Positions 27,037 to 36,046 of a stretch of DNA of 64,000 nt are shown here, one piece after another (positions within the stretch are counted from its first letter, which is position 1; every line of letters starts with the position of its first letter). The translations under genes and the position numbers were made by a program. Under the pieces are notes generated by a model that was not told where the DNA came from, did no database searches, and saw only the letters and a program-made list of their open reading frames with translations. The stretch lies in assembly GCA_024234215.1 (NCBI GenBank), contig JACKOQ010000002.1:124001-188000 (forward strand), read 5' to 3'. The DNA is from Pseudomonadales bacterium (lineage in GTDB: Bacteria > Pseudomonadota > Gammaproteobacteria > Pseudomonadales > UBA5862).

Positions 27037-27459
27037 ATGCTCTGGCTCAAGGCCTTTCACCTGATTGCCGTGGTCTGCTGGTTTGCGGGCCTCTTCTACC
27101 TGCCTCGGCTGTTCGTCTATCACAGCATGAGCGAAGATCAGCCGAGCCGCGACCGCTTCAAGGTGATGGAGCGCAAGCTCTATCGCGGCATCATGACCCC
27201 TTCGATGGTGGCGACGGTCGCTCTGGGGCTGGCGATGCTGCTGCCCAACTGGGAGAGCTACCGCACTGCCTACTGGATGCACGCCAAGCTGACACTGGTG
27301 CTGATCCTGCTTGCCTACCACCTATACTGCGGCCGGCTGCTGCAACGCTTCGCGGCCGATCAGAATCGCCATGGCGAGATTTTTTACCGCTGGTTCAATG
27401 AGTTCCCGGTACTGATCCTGCTGCCGGTGGTGATTCTGGTGATCGTGCGTCCCTTCTGA
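27037..27459 (+). CDS. hemJ: Protoporphyrinogen IX oxidase HemJ
   Basis: The protein has 140 residues with four membrane helices. WLKAFHLIAVVCWFAGLFYLPRLFVYH and the RKLYRGIMTPSM and YWMHAKLTLVLILLAYH segments are the HemJ signature, with the conserved His and Lys. It oxidises protoporphyrinogen IX in haem synthesis. ATG 27037 follows GCGGGAG. hemL lies 1.4 kb downstream on the same strand. Confidence 0.93.
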   Translation: MLWLKAFHLIAVVCWFAGLFYLPRLFVYHSMSEDQPSRDRFKVMERKLYRGIMTPSMVATVALGLAMLLPNWESYRTAYWMHAKLTLVLILLAYHLYCGRLLQRFAADQNRHGEIFYRWFNEFPVLILLPVVILVIVRPF

Positions 27460-27472
27460 GCCAGCCCCGACC

Positions 27473-28249
27473 ATGCGCCCGCTGATCCTCTGCCTTGGCG
27501 GTCACGATCCGACCGGCGGCGCAGGCATCCAAGCCGACGCCGAGGCCGCCGCCGCGGCAGGCTGCCATGCGCTGACCGTGGTGACGGCACTGACCGTGCA
27601 GAACAGCCACGACATCGCGCGGATCGAGCCGGTGCCAGCCGGCTGGATCACTGCCCAGACCCGTTGCCTGCTCGACGACTTTGCCATCAGCGCCATCAAG
27701 ATCGGTCTGCTTGGCAGCACGGCCGCCATCGACGAAGTCGCCGCCCTGCTGGAAACCGCACTGTCACGGCTGCCGCTGGTGGTCGATCCGATCCTGCGCA
27801 GCGGTGGCGGACACCTGGTCACCGACCGCGCCTACCTCGATGCGCTGCGCCAGCGGCTGCTGCCACGGGCGACCTGCCTCACCCCCAACCGCGAAGAACT
27901 GTTCCAGCTCGCCGGGGTCGACGACGAAGCCAGTGCGGTCGGCCGGCTGCTCGACAGGGGCTGCGAGCACCTGCTGGTGAGTGGTGGCCATGATGGCGAC
28001 ACGCCCTGGCTGGAGAACCGCCTCTACGGCCGGCAGGGGCTGATCCAGCGTGACCGCTGGCCCCGGCTGCCGCACCGCTTCCATGGCAGCGGCTGCACCT
28101 TGGCGGCCCTGCTCTGCGCCCAGATCGCGCTGGGCCAGCCACTGCCGACGGCGGTGAGATTGAGCAGCGAGCAGAGTCACCGCGCCATGGTGCTGGCAGA
28201 GCCGCTGGGCGGTGGACAGTGGATTCCCCGGCGGATCGCGCCCCGATGA
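27473..28249 (+). CDS. thiD: Hydroxymethylpyrimidine phosphate kinase
   Basis: The protein has 258 residues of the ribokinase-like fold: LGGHDPTGGAGIQADAEAAAAAGCHALTVVTALT at the substrate site, PLVVDPILRSGGG and HGSGCTLAALLCAQIALG (anion hole/catalytic region). It makes HMP-PP for thiamine. It starts 13 nt after hemJ and overlaps thiE by 4 nt. Confidence 0.93.
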   Translation: MRPLILCLGGHDPTGGAGIQADAEAAAAAGCHALTVVTALTVQNSHDIARIEPVPAGWITAQTRCLLDDFAISAIKIGLLGSTAAIDEVAALLETALSRLPLVVDPILRSGGGHLVTDRAYLDALRQRLLPRATCLTPNREELFQLAGVDDEASAVGRLLDRGCEHLLVSGGHDGDTPWLENRLYGRQGLIQRDRWPRLPHRFHGSGCTLAALLCAQIALGQPLPTAVRLSSEQSHRAMVLAEPLGGGQWIPRRIAPR

Positions 28250-28878
28250 TCCGCGGACTCTACGCCATCACCCCGACCACCACTGACGACGCACGGCTGT
28301 TGCAGTGGGTCGAAGCCGCATTGAAAGGCGGCGCCCAACTGGTGCAGTACCGCGACAAGTCGACCGATGCCCAGCGCCGCCGGCAGCAAGCCGAGGCCCT
28401 GCTCGCGCTCTGCCGCAAGCAGGGTCGGCCGCTGATCGTCAACGACGACCTGCAACTGGTGCTCGACATCGGCGCCGATGGACTCCATCTGGGCCGTGAA
28501 GATGGCGATCTCGCCACCGCACGGCGCCAACTGGGCCCGACGGCACTGATCGGCGCCACCTGCCATCAGCGGCTCGACTGGGCCGAAACGGCCGTGGCCG
28601 CCGGCGCCAGCTATGTTGCCTTCGGCCGCTTCTTTGCCTCACGCAGCAAGCCACAGGCGCCGCCGGCGCCGCTCGGGCTGCTGCATGAGGCGCGTCGACG
28701 GCTCGACGTGCCGATCGTGGCCATCGGCGGCATCAGCGTCGATAATGCCCGCAGCGTGATCGAAGCCGGTGCCGATGCCATCGCCGTGATCGAAGGGCTG
28801 TTCGGCAGCCACGACATCGCGCAGCGCGCTCTCCAGTTTCAACGACTCTTCATCGAACCGCAGGCAGCCAGACCATGA
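28246..28878 (+). CDS. thiE: Thiamine-phosphate synthase
   Basis: The protein has 210 residues, a TIM barrel. QYRDKSTDAQRRRQQA binds HMP-PP, VNDDLQLVLDIGADGLHLGRED and the late AIGGISVDNARSVIEAGADAIAVIEG complete the family pattern. It couples HMP-PP with thiazole phosphate. Both ends overlap neighbours by ATGA, so thiD, thiE and hemL are translationally coupled. Confidence 0.95.
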   Translation: MIRGLYAITPTTTDDARLLQWVEAALKGGAQLVQYRDKSTDAQRRRQQAEALLALCRKQGRPLIVNDDLQLVLDIGADGLHLGREDGDLATARRQLGPTALIGATCHQRLDWAETAVAAGASYVAFGRFFASRSKPQAPPAPLGLLHEARRRLDVPIVAIGGISVDNARSVIEAGADAIAVIEGLFGSHDIAQRALQFQRLFIEPQAARP

Positions 28879-30161
28879 CCCACTCAGAGACCCTCTTCAG
28901 CGCCGCCCAGCAGGTGATTCCCGGCGGCGTCAACTCGCCGGTGCGCGCCTTTCGCTCGGTCGGTGGCACGCCACGCTTCATCGAACGCGGCGAAGGCGCC
29001 TGGCTGATCGATGTCGATGGCCGCCGCTATGTCGACTATGTCTGCTCCTGGGGCCCACTGATTCTCGGCCACGCCCATCCGGCCGTGGTGGCAGCCGTCG
29101 AGTCGCGGCTGCGGCTGGGTTTCAGCTTCGGCGCCCCCACTGCGCTCGAAACCGAACTGGCCGAGAAGATCCGTGCGCTGATTCCATCGATCGAACAGGT
29201 GCGGATGGTCAGCTCCGGCACCGAGGCCACCATGAGCGCAATCCGGCTGGCACGCGGCTTCACCGGCCGTGACAAGATCGTCAAGTTCGAGGGCTGTTAC
29301 CATGGCCATGGCGACTCACTGCTGGTCAAGGCCGGTTCGGGTGCCCTCACCTTCGGCGTGCCCAGCTCGCTGGGCGTGCCCAAGGCACTGGCCGAACTGA
29401 CGCTGACCCTCGAATACAACAACCTGGCACAGCTCGAAGCGCTCTTCGCCGCGCAGGGCAGTGAGATCGCCTGCGTCATCATCGAGCCGGTGGCCGGCAA
29501 CATGAACTGCATCCCGCCGCTGCCCGGCTTTCTCGAAGGGTTGCAGCACCTCTGCAACCGCCATGGCGCCCTGCTGATCTTTGACGAGGTGATGACAGGC
29601 TTTCGCGTCGCGCTGGGCGGTGCCCAGGCGCGCTATGGCATCACGCCGGACCTGACCGTGCTCGGCAAGGTGATCGGTGGCGGCCTGCCGGTCGGCGCAT
29701 TCGGCGGCCGGCGTGACGTGATGGCCAGGCTGGCGCCGCTCGGACCGGTCTACCAGGCCGGCACCCTGTCGGGCAATCCGCTGGCGATGGCCGCCGGGCT
29801 GGCCACGCTGCAACAGCTCGAACAGCCCGGCGTCATCGCCCGGCTCGAAGCCCAGACCAGCGCCCTCAGCCAGGGGCTGGCCGAACTGGCCCGCAGCGCC
29901 GGCATCCCCTTCATCACCCAGCATGTCGGCAGCATGTTCGGCCTCTTCTTCACCACACAACCCGAGGTCAGCAGCTACGACCAGGCCACCCGCTGCGACA
30001 GCGCACGCTTCAACCGCTTCTTTCATGCCATGCTGGACGAAGGAGTCTATCTGGCACCCTCGGCCTTCGAGGCCGGCTTTCTCTCCACCGCGCATGGTGC
30101 AGCCGAACTGGAACACACCTTCGCTGCCGCCCGGCGGGTCTTCGCCCGCCTCATGGAGTGA
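28875..30161 (+). CDS. hemL: Glutamate-1-semialdehyde 2,1-aminomutase
   Basis: The protein has 428 residues. IPGGVNSPVRAFRSVGGTPRF, SSGTEATMSAIRLARG, FDEVMTGFRVALGGAQ and VLGKVIGGGLPVGAFGG, where Lys binds PLP, give a complete HemL. It makes 5-aminolevulinate from glutamate semialdehyde in the C5 haem pathway. Confidence 0.96.
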   Translation: MTHSETLFSAAQQVIPGGVNSPVRAFRSVGGTPRFIERGEGAWLIDVDGRRYVDYVCSWGPLILGHAHPAVVAAVESRLRLGFSFGAPTALETELAEKIRALIPSIEQVRMVSSGTEATMSAIRLARGFTGRDKIVKFEGCYHGHGDSLLVKAGSGALTFGVPSSLGVPKALAELTLTLEYNNLAQLEALFAAQGSEIACVIIEPVAGNMNCIPPLPGFLEGLQHLCNRHGALLIFDEVMTGFRVALGGAQARYGITPDLTVLGKVIGGGLPVGAFGGRRDVMARLAPLGPVYQAGTLSGNPLAMAAGLATLQQLEQPGVIARLEAQTSALSQGLAELARSAGIPFITQHVGSMFGLFFTTQPEVSSYDQATRCDSARFNRFFHAMLDEGVYLAPSAFEAGFLSTAHGAAELEHTFAAARRVFARLME

Positions 30162-30175
30162 ACACGAAGGGCGCC

Positions 30176-31738
30176 ATGGCCGCACATTGGATCGAGCAAC
30201 TGCTCAACCCCGCCTGCTACCCCCACCCGACCGGGCGGATCGAGCTGATCGAGACCCACATCTCCTGGGTGATCCTGACCGGCGAACTGGCCTACAAGGT
30301 CAAGAAGCCGGTCAACTTCGGCTTCGTCGATTTTTCGACCCTGGCGCTGCGCAAGCGGTTCTGTGAGGAGGAGCTGCGCCTCAATCGCCGCTTCACGCTG
30401 TCGCTCTACCTGCGGGTGGTGCCGATCACCGGCACGCCGCAGGCACCGCGCATCGGCGGCACCGGTGAGGTGCTCGACCATGCGGTGGTGATGCGCCAGT
30501 TCGACCAGAGTGCCCTGCTCGACCGTCAGCTCGCGGCTGGCCAGCTCAGCCTCGAAGAGGCCTTTCGCCTCGGCGCCCTGATCGCCGAAAAGCACCAACT
30601 GCTCGCCGAGGCCGCCGCCGACTCGGCCCATGGCAGCGCGGCCAGGGTGATGGCGCCGGTGCGGGAGAACTTCACCCAGCTGCGGCCGCGCATCGATGAC
30701 CCGGTCGACGCCGCCCGGCTGCTGCGGCTGGAGCGCTGGAGCGAAGCCGAGGGCAAGCGGCTCGGCCGCCACTTCACTGCCCGCAAGGCGGCCGGCTGCG
30801 TGCGCGAATGCCATGGCGACCTGCATCTGGGCAACATCGCCCGCATCCAGGGTGAGTTCGTGCTGTTCGACTGCCTCGAATTCAACGCCGATCTGCGCTT
30901 CATCGACGTGCAGAGCGAGCTGGCCTTCGTCACCATGGATCTGACCGACCGCGGTCACCCCGAACTGGCCGCTGGCCTGCTGAACGGCTACCTCGAGGCC
31001 AGCGGCGACCATGAAGGGCTGCTGCTGTTCAATTTCTACCAAGTCTACCGCGCGCTGGTGCGCGCCAAGGTGGCGCTGCTGCGCGCCGAACAGCTGCAAG
31101 GCGCAGCACGCCAGCAGGCCGTGCAGCAGGGCAGCCACTACCTGCGGCTGGCCGAGCAGTTCATCCAGCCCAGACACCCCTGGCTGGGACTGGCCCATGG
31201 CCTCTCCGGCAGCGGCAAGTCACACCTGGCGCTCTACATCGCCAGCCAGACCGGCGCCGTGCGGCTGCGCTCCGATGTCGAGCGCAAACGGCTGCATGGC
31301 CTCGACCGCACCCAGCGTGGCGGTGCAGCGGCGGGGCTTTACAGCGCCGAAGCCACCCAGCGCACCTTCGCGCGGCTGGCCGAACTGGCCCGCACCCTGA
31401 TCGCGGCCGGCTTTGCCGTCATCGTCGATGCCACCTTTCTGCATCGACCGCAACGCGCCACTTTTGCCGCCATCGCCACCGAGCTCGGCGTGCGCCGGAT
31501 CATCCTCTCGATCAGCGCGGAACTCGCCACCCTGGTGAGCCGACTCAAGGCCCGCGCCAGCGACCCGAACGAGGTCTCCGATGCCAACCTGGCGGTGCTG
31601 GAGAGCCAGTTGAAAACGCAGGAGCCACTGACGGCCGATGAGCTCGCTGACACCATCACCCTCAGCGCCGAACGGCTGCCCGCCATCAGCGAGCTGGTCG
31701 AGGAGATCGAGCGGCGGGCACAGACGCCGGCACAATGA
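30176..31738 (+). CDS. Two-domain kinase: aminoglycoside-phosphotransferase-like plus P-loop ATPase
   Basis: The protein has 520 residues. Residues ~1-325 look like an APH-type kinase (ELAYKVKKPVNFGF, then the Brenner-like CHGDLHLGNIARI and the following metal-binding DCLEFNADLRFID). Residues ~335-515 hold a P-loop domain (GLSGSGKSHLAL, VIVDATFLHRPQRATFAAIA) as in COG0645 kinases. Substrate unknown; such fusions are widespread and not resistance genes by default. ATG 30176 has GAAGGG in front; GTG 30158 overlapping the hemL stop is the alternative. Confidence 0.82.
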   Translation: MAAHWIEQLLNPACYPHPTGRIELIETHISWVILTGELAYKVKKPVNFGFVDFSTLALRKRFCEEELRLNRRFTLSLYLRVVPITGTPQAPRIGGTGEVLDHAVVMRQFDQSALLDRQLAAGQLSLEEAFRLGALIAEKHQLLAEAAADSAHGSAARVMAPVRENFTQLRPRIDDPVDAARLLRLERWSEAEGKRLGRHFTARKAAGCVRECHGDLHLGNIARIQGEFVLFDCLEFNADLRFIDVQSELAFVTMDLTDRGHPELAAGLLNGYLEASGDHEGLLLFNFYQVYRALVRAKVALLRAEQLQGAARQQAVQQGSHYLRLAEQFIQPRHPWLGLAHGLSGSGKSHLALYIASQTGAVRLRSDVERKRLHGLDRTQRGGAAAGLYSAEATQRTFARLAELARTLIAAGFAVIVDATFLHRPQRATFAAIATELGVRRIILSISAELATLVSRLKARASDPNEVSDANLAVLESQLKTQEPLTADELADTITLSAERLPAISELVEEIERRAQTPAQ

Positions 31739-31742
31739 AAAC

Positions 31743-31901
31743 GCCTTCCATGACGGCGCCATCCCGACCACCGGCACCGCCATCACCAAGGTGCTGCCGC
31801 CGGGATCACGCTTCTCCAGGGAAAACGGCCACGGGCTGAAGAAGCAGGCCGTGCTGGACAAACTCGCGGCGTTTTTTGAATGCTACTTCGGGTTGGCATG
31901 A
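31743..31901 (+). pseudogene. C-terminal remnant of a type I restriction enzyme R subunit
   Basis: About 50 residues in frame (NAFHDGAIPTTGTAITKVLP, then SRFSRENGHGLKKQ and VLDKLAAFFECYFGL) match my memory of the extreme C-terminus of HsdR (EcoEI R C-terminal type), which reads ...ITxxLPPxSRFS...KKQxVxxKLxxFFxxFFGL. No upstream HsdR sequence is present: the preceding bases encode the unrelated kinase. It is therefore a deletion scar, not a gene. Confidence 0.65.
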
Positions 31902-31986
31902 TGAACAGGGATCCCGGATGAATGGAAGAAAATCATCACCCGCCGCCCAAGAGGAACGGAGCCGGCCAGCGACGAGGAACAAGACG

Positions 31987-32532
31987 ATGACCACGAAGAA
32001 AAACAGGCCCAGCTGGAGCGACGTCAAAGCCAGGCTGGCCGGCTTCGACCGTGCCGGCCTGATCGGTCTGGTGCATGACCTCTACGCCGCCAGCAAGGAG
32101 AACCAGACATTCCTGCACGCGCGCTTTGCGCTCGGCGACGATGTTCTGCAACCCTACAAGAGCACCCTCGACCGCTGGCTCTGGCCAGATGCATTCAAGA
32201 ACCAGGACACCTCGGTCGCCAAGGCCAAGAAGGCGATTGCGGACTACAGAAAAGCGGTTGGTCAACCCGACGGACTGGCGGAACTGATGGTGTTCTACTG
32301 TGAGCGTGCGGCGGGTTTCAGCCACGACATTGGCCTGCAGGACGAGGGCTACTTCGATGCATTGGTGCGGATGTTCGGCCAGGCATTGACAGCCATTGCC
32401 GCGCTGCCTGATGCGGCGCGACCCGCCTTGCTGGAACGCCTGGCGGTGGTACGAAACATCAGCCGCGACCTTGGTTACGGCGTCAGCGACGACATGGATG
32501 AGTTGCTTGAAGCGCATGGGGGCGATGACTGA
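31987..32532 (+). CDS. Conserved protein of unknown function, often next to hsdR
   Basis: The protein has 181 residues. It begins SWSDVKARLAGFDRAGLIGL and includes DLYAASKENQTFLHARFALG, YKSTLDRWLWPDAF and a C-terminal RDLGYGVSDDMDELLEAH. It is helical with no catalytic motif I recognise. From memory near-identical proteins follow type I restriction genes in other proteobacteria, which would explain the HsdR scar just upstream. ATG 31987 fits the conserved start; ATG 31918 would add 23 residues. Confidence 0.75.
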   Translation: MTTKKNRPSWSDVKARLAGFDRAGLIGLVHDLYAASKENQTFLHARFALGDDVLQPYKSTLDRWLWPDAFKNQDTSVAKAKKAIADYRKAVGQPDGLAELMVFYCERAAGFSHDIGLQDEGYFDALVRMFGQALTAIAALPDAARPALLERLAVVRNISRDLGYGVSDDMDELLEAHGGDD

Positions 32533-32673
32533 TCTGCCGCTCCTTGCAGCGCTCCAGGCCAGGAACCACCGGCGGCGCGTTGCTTTTACCCGGCCGATTT
32601 GCTTAATTCAGCTGCGCTGACCCCGATTGAACGACCTGTCTGATCCACCCTGGGTCGGCAGCAGGAGACACCC

Positions 32674-32967
32674 ATGCGCGAACCGAACTCGCTTTCCGAT
32701 GCCATCACCCAGTTGCAGGCGCAGGGTGGTTCGACCATTACCGATGAGGCGAAGGCACTGCTGCGGCGGGACATCGAACGGCTGCGGCAGACGGTGGCCG
32801 AGCTGAAACCGCAACTGGCCGAGCTGAAGGCCGAACTCGGCATCGATGCGCAGACATTGCAGCAGCAGGTCGAGCAGAGCACCGCCGAGCGCCCCTGGAC
32901 GGCACTCGGCCTGGCCGGACTGGCCGGCCTGATGCTGGGGCTTCTGCTCAGAAGTGGCCGCAAATGA
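32674..32967 (+). CDS. YqjD/ElaB-like (DUF883) membrane-tethered helical protein
   Basis: The protein has 97 residues: a long amphipathic coiled coil (about 20-70, LRRDIERLRQTVAELKPQL) then RPWTALGLAGLAGLMLGLLLRSGRK, the short C-terminal membrane helix with GLLLRSGR end that is typical of ElaB/YqjD proteins, which in E. coli tether ribosomes to the inner membrane in stationary phase. It overlaps the next gene by 4 nt. Confidence 0.78.
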   Translation: MREPNSLSDAITQLQAQGGSTITDEAKALLRRDIERLRQTVAELKPQLAELKAELGIDAQTLQQQVEQSTAERPWTALGLAGLAGLMLGLLLRSGRK

Positions 32968-33347
32968 AGCTGGGCTTTTTCGGCCGCGCGGCGCGTCTGC
33001 TGCTGCAACAGCGCCTGTTGAGTGCCACCTGGCTGCACTGTGAACGGCAGGGGTTGATCGCCTATCTGAAACTGCTGCAGGCAGTGCGTCTCGGCATGGC
33101 CGGCGCACTGCTGTTGCTATGCGCCGCGCAAATGCTGGTCGCCGGACTGATTGGCGGCACTGTGACCGCGCTCTTTCTGTTCGTCGATGAGCCACGCACC
33201 CGGCTCTGGCTGCTGCTGGGGTTCTTTGGCCTGCTGCTCCTGCTCTCGCTGATTGCCATCGGCACGCTGCTGTCGCAGCGGCTGTGGCTGAAGCATTCCG
33301 GCGCGGCCCGGCAGATTGCCCAGCTCAAGGGGCAGGAGCCGCCCTGA
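32964..33347 (+). CDS. YqjE-like small membrane protein
   Basis: The protein has 127 residues with two strong membrane segments (GMAGALLLLCAAQMLVAGLI and LWLLLGFFGLLLLLSLIAIG), a basic N-terminal half and a charged C-terminus. It is translationally coupled to the DUF883 gene, matching the yqjD-yqjE pair of E. coli. Function unknown. Confidence 0.7.
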   Translation: MKLGFFGRAARLLLQQRLLSATWLHCERQGLIAYLKLLQAVRLGMAGALLLLCAAQMLVAGLIGGTVTALFLFVDEPRTRLWLLLGFFGLLLLLSLIAIGTLLSQRLWLKHSGAARQIAQLKGQEPP

Positions 33348-33380
33348 CCACCACCCTTCGCGACAGCCGACCGTGGCCTA

Positions 33381-34676
33381 TCAGCCCCCCTTGAGTGGCC
33401 GGTTCAGAATGGCGAGCCCCTTGAGCAGGTTGAGCGCCTCCTGCAACTGGTAGTCGCCGTCGAGCTCATCCTGCTCCGCCGGCTTTTTCCTGCTGCTGGA
33501 TGGCTCATTCTTGTGGCTGCCATTGAGCAGGTGGCCGGCGAGATCCTGCTCCTTGATCGACCGATCATCCTCCTTGAGCCGGGTGATGCGGGCACGCTCG
33601 ACGACGATGTCGGGCTGGATGCCCTCGGCCTGGATCGACCGGCCGGACGGGGTGTAGTAGAGGGCGGTGGTCAGCTTGACACCGGTCTCCTCGGTCAGCG
33701 GCAAAATGGTCTGCACCGACCCCTTGCCGAAGCTGCTGGTGCCCATGATCACGGCACGGTGCTGGTCTTGCAGCGCGCCAGCAACGATCTCGGCCGCCGA
33801 GGCGGTGCCGCCATTGGTCAGCACCACCACCGGCATCTCGCCGGCCGGATTGGGCGGTGTCGCCCCATAGGTCATTCTGGAGTCGGACAGCCGCCCCTGG
33901 GTGTAGACGATCAGGCCATCGCTCAGGAAGGCATCGGCCACCGCGACGGCCGCGTCGAGCAGACCGCCGGGATTGTTGCGCAGATCGAGCACCAGCCCCC
34001 GCAGCGGCTTGGCCTCCTTGCGCAGCTTCTCCAGCGCCTTCAGCAGGTCGGTGCCGGTGTTGGCCTGAAACTGGGCGATGCGCAGGTAGCCATAGCCCGA
34101 CTCGAGCAGCCGGCTCTTGATGCTGGGCAGCTTGATGGTGTCGCGCGCCAGCGTGAACTGGCGCGGCTGCTGCTCGCCTTCGCGCATGATGGTCAGCGTC
34201 ACCTTGGAACCGACCTCGCCGCGCATCAGCTTGACCCCTTCACTCAGGTCGACCCCCTTCATCGACCGCTCGTCGATCTTGAGGATGATGTCACCCGCCT
34301 CGATGCCGCCACGCTGTGCCGGGGTGTCATCGATCGGCGTGATCACCTTGATGAAACCATCCTCGACACCCAGTTCGATGCCCAGACCACCGAACTCGCC
34401 GGTGGTGCCCACCTCCAGCTCCTTGAAACTCTCGGCGTCGAGATAGCTGGAGTGCGGATCGAGCTCGTTCAGCATCCCCTTGATGGCGTTGCGCAGCAGG
34501 GTCCGGTCGTCCACCTCATGCACATAGGCGGTGCGGATGCGGTCGAACACCTCGACGAAGATGCGCAGATCATCGAGCGGCAGCGGATCGCGCGGTTCCG
34601 AAGGGGCCGCCATCGGTCTGACGACGACGGCGCAGAGCAGCAGAAGCAACAGCGGACGGTGCGGTTTGAAGGCCAT
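33381..34676 (-). CDS. ctpA: C-terminal processing peptidase, S41 family
   Basis: The protein has 431 residues: signal peptide (LLLLLLCAVVVRPMAA), a helical part, PDZ domain around 95-170 (GLGIELGVEDGFIKVITPIDDTPA), then the peptidase with nucleophile Ser in NGGTASAAEIVAGAL and Lys in GTSSFGKGSVQT. It is periplasmic and cleaves the C-terminal ends of substrates; the gene order with envC and gpmI is common in gammaproteobacteria, where Ctp proteins affect murein hydrolases. Which substrate is cut here cannot be read. Confidence 0.93.
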   Translation of the reverse strand: MAFKPHRPLLLLLLCAVVVRPMAAPSEPRDPLPLDDLRIFVEVFDRIRTAYVHEVDDRTLLRNAIKGMLNELDPHSSYLDAESFKELEVGTTGEFGGLGIELGVEDGFIKVITPIDDTPAQRGGIEAGDIILKIDERSMKGVDLSEGVKLMRGEVGSKVTLTIMREGEQQPRQFTLARDTIKLPSIKSRLLESGYGYLRIAQFQANTGTDLLKALEKLRKEAKPLRGLVLDLRNNPGGLLDAAVAVADAFLSDGLIVYTQGRLSDSRMTYGATPPNPAGEMPVVVLTNGGTASAAEIVAGALQDQHRAVIMGTSSFGKGSVQTILPLTEETGVKLTTALYYTPSGRSIQAEGIQPDIVVERARITRLKEDDRSIKEQDLAGHLLNGSHKNEPSSSRKKPAEQDELDGDYQLQEALNLLKGLAILNRPLKGG

Positions 34677-34729
34677 TGAGGGTCATTCCAGTGAGGAGGT
34701 GAGGAGACAGGAGAATGGATCGGACCGGC

Positions 34730-36046
34730 TCAGCCAGGTGGCGTCAGCCAGGTGAGCGGATCCTGGGGCTGGCCCTGATAGCGAATCTCGAAGTGCAGAC
34801 CGCTGCTTCTTTGGCCACCGCTCGATCCGACCGTGCCGATCGGCTCGCCGGTCCTGACCGCGTCGCCCACCCTCTTGCCGAGGCTCTGATTGTGGGCATA
34901 GAGGCTCATGAAGCCATTCTGGTGGTCGATGATGAGCAATAGCCCGGTTCCACGCAACCAGTTGGCGAAGACCACCCGACCACCCTGCACGGCGGTCACC
35001 GGGCTGCCCTCTTGCGCGGCGATCAGAATGCCCTGGCGGGCGATGCCGCCGGCACCGGCACTGCCATAGCGGTAGAGCAGTTTACCGCGGACCGGCCAGG
35101 GCAACTGGCCACGGGCGAAACCGCCCCTGGGCGACGCAACGACCTCCCTGGCGGGTGCCTCTTCGTCATGCCTGGGGGCCTCGGCCTTGGCCGAAGCCGA
35201 TTTTTCTGCCTGTTGTGCACGCTCGGCACGCGCTTTTGCCTGCTGGGCCTGTTTTTGTTCCGCCTCGGCCTGACGTCGCGCGGCCTCGGCCCGCTTGCGT
35301 TCGGCTTCACGGTTGGCGGCCAGAATGGCTTCGAGCACCTGCTGCAACTCGGCACGGTCTTTTTCGAGCCGCTTCAGCTCGCTCTGCTTGTCGACGATGC
35401 TGCTCTGCAGCCGGTTCAGTGCGGCACTGTGGCGGGTTCGCTCCTGCTCGAGGCTGGCGAGCTGTGCCTGCTGCTGTCGCTGCGCCGCCTGCAGCGCCTC
35501 CTGCTGCTGGCGGATGCGCGGTTCGAGCGCATCCAGCTCGGCCAGGTTGCGCCGATAGGCTTCGATGCGGCTGTTCTGCGCCCGGCTGAGGTAACCGTAA
35601 TAACTCATCAACCGCGCCACCTGGCTGGGATCCTGCTGGTTGAGCAGCAGCTTGAGTGGCTCATCCTGGCCGCTGCGCTGGGCCAGCCGCAACTGCTCGG
35701 CGATCTGCTGCTTCTGCTCATCGAGCTGCTGCTGCAACTGCTGGCGCCGTCCGTCGAGTTCGGCGATGGCGGCTTCGTGCTGGCGGATCTGCGTCGCGCT
35801 GGCAGCGAGCGCCGCTTTGTGTTCGGCCAGCGCCAGCTCACTGTTGCGCAGTTGCCGGGTGATGGCATCGCCCTGGCCGACGGCATCCTTCAGCCAACGG
35901 GTGGCCTCGCCGATGCCCTGCCTGACCTGCTCAATGCGCTGGCGGGTGGTGCCCTCCTCGGCGCTGGCGCTGGCCGAGGCCAGCAGCAGCCAGAGGATGA
36001 CCAGCCACGGTCGGCAGCGCTGGAGAAGCGCCAGAGTCGTCATCAA
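34730..36046 (-). CDS. envC: EnvC-like murein hydrolase activator
   Basis: The protein has 438 residues: signal peptide, long coiled coil (about 25-280, QQLQQQLDEQKQQIAEQLRL and similar), and a C-terminal degenerate LytM domain (GILIAAQEGSPVTAVQGGRV, NGFMSLYAHNQSL, SSGLHFEIRYQG). EnvC activates amidases AmiA/B at the septum. LytM proteins of this type lack part of the zinc set and are not enzymes. Its ATG overlaps the gpmI stop by 4 nt. Confidence 0.92.
   Translation of the reverse strand: MMTTLALLQRCRPWLVILWLLLASASASAEEGTTRQRIEQVRQGIGEATRWLKDAVGQGDAITRQLRNSELALAEHKAALAASATQIRQHEAAIAELDGRRQQLQQQLDEQKQQIAEQLRLAQRSGQDEPLKLLLNQQDPSQVARLMSYYGYLSRAQNSRIEAYRRNLAELDALEPRIRQQQEALQAAQRQQQAQLASLEQERTRHSAALNRLQSSIVDKQSELKRLEKDRAELQQVLEAILAANREAERKRAEAARRQAEAEQKQAQQAKARAERAQQAEKSASAKAEAPRHDEEAPAREVVASPRGGFARGQLPWPVRGKLLYRYGSAGAGGIARQGILIAAQEGSPVTAVQGGRVVFANWLRGTGLLLIIDHQNGFMSLYAHNQSLGKRVGDAVRTGEPIGTVGSSGGQRSSGLHFEIRYQGQPQDPLTWLTPPG

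Noticed and set aside
30176..31738. APH-like domain as an aminoglycoside resistance gene
   Set aside because: Fused to a P-loop domain in a core operon with normal composition; such fusions are common housekeeping proteins.
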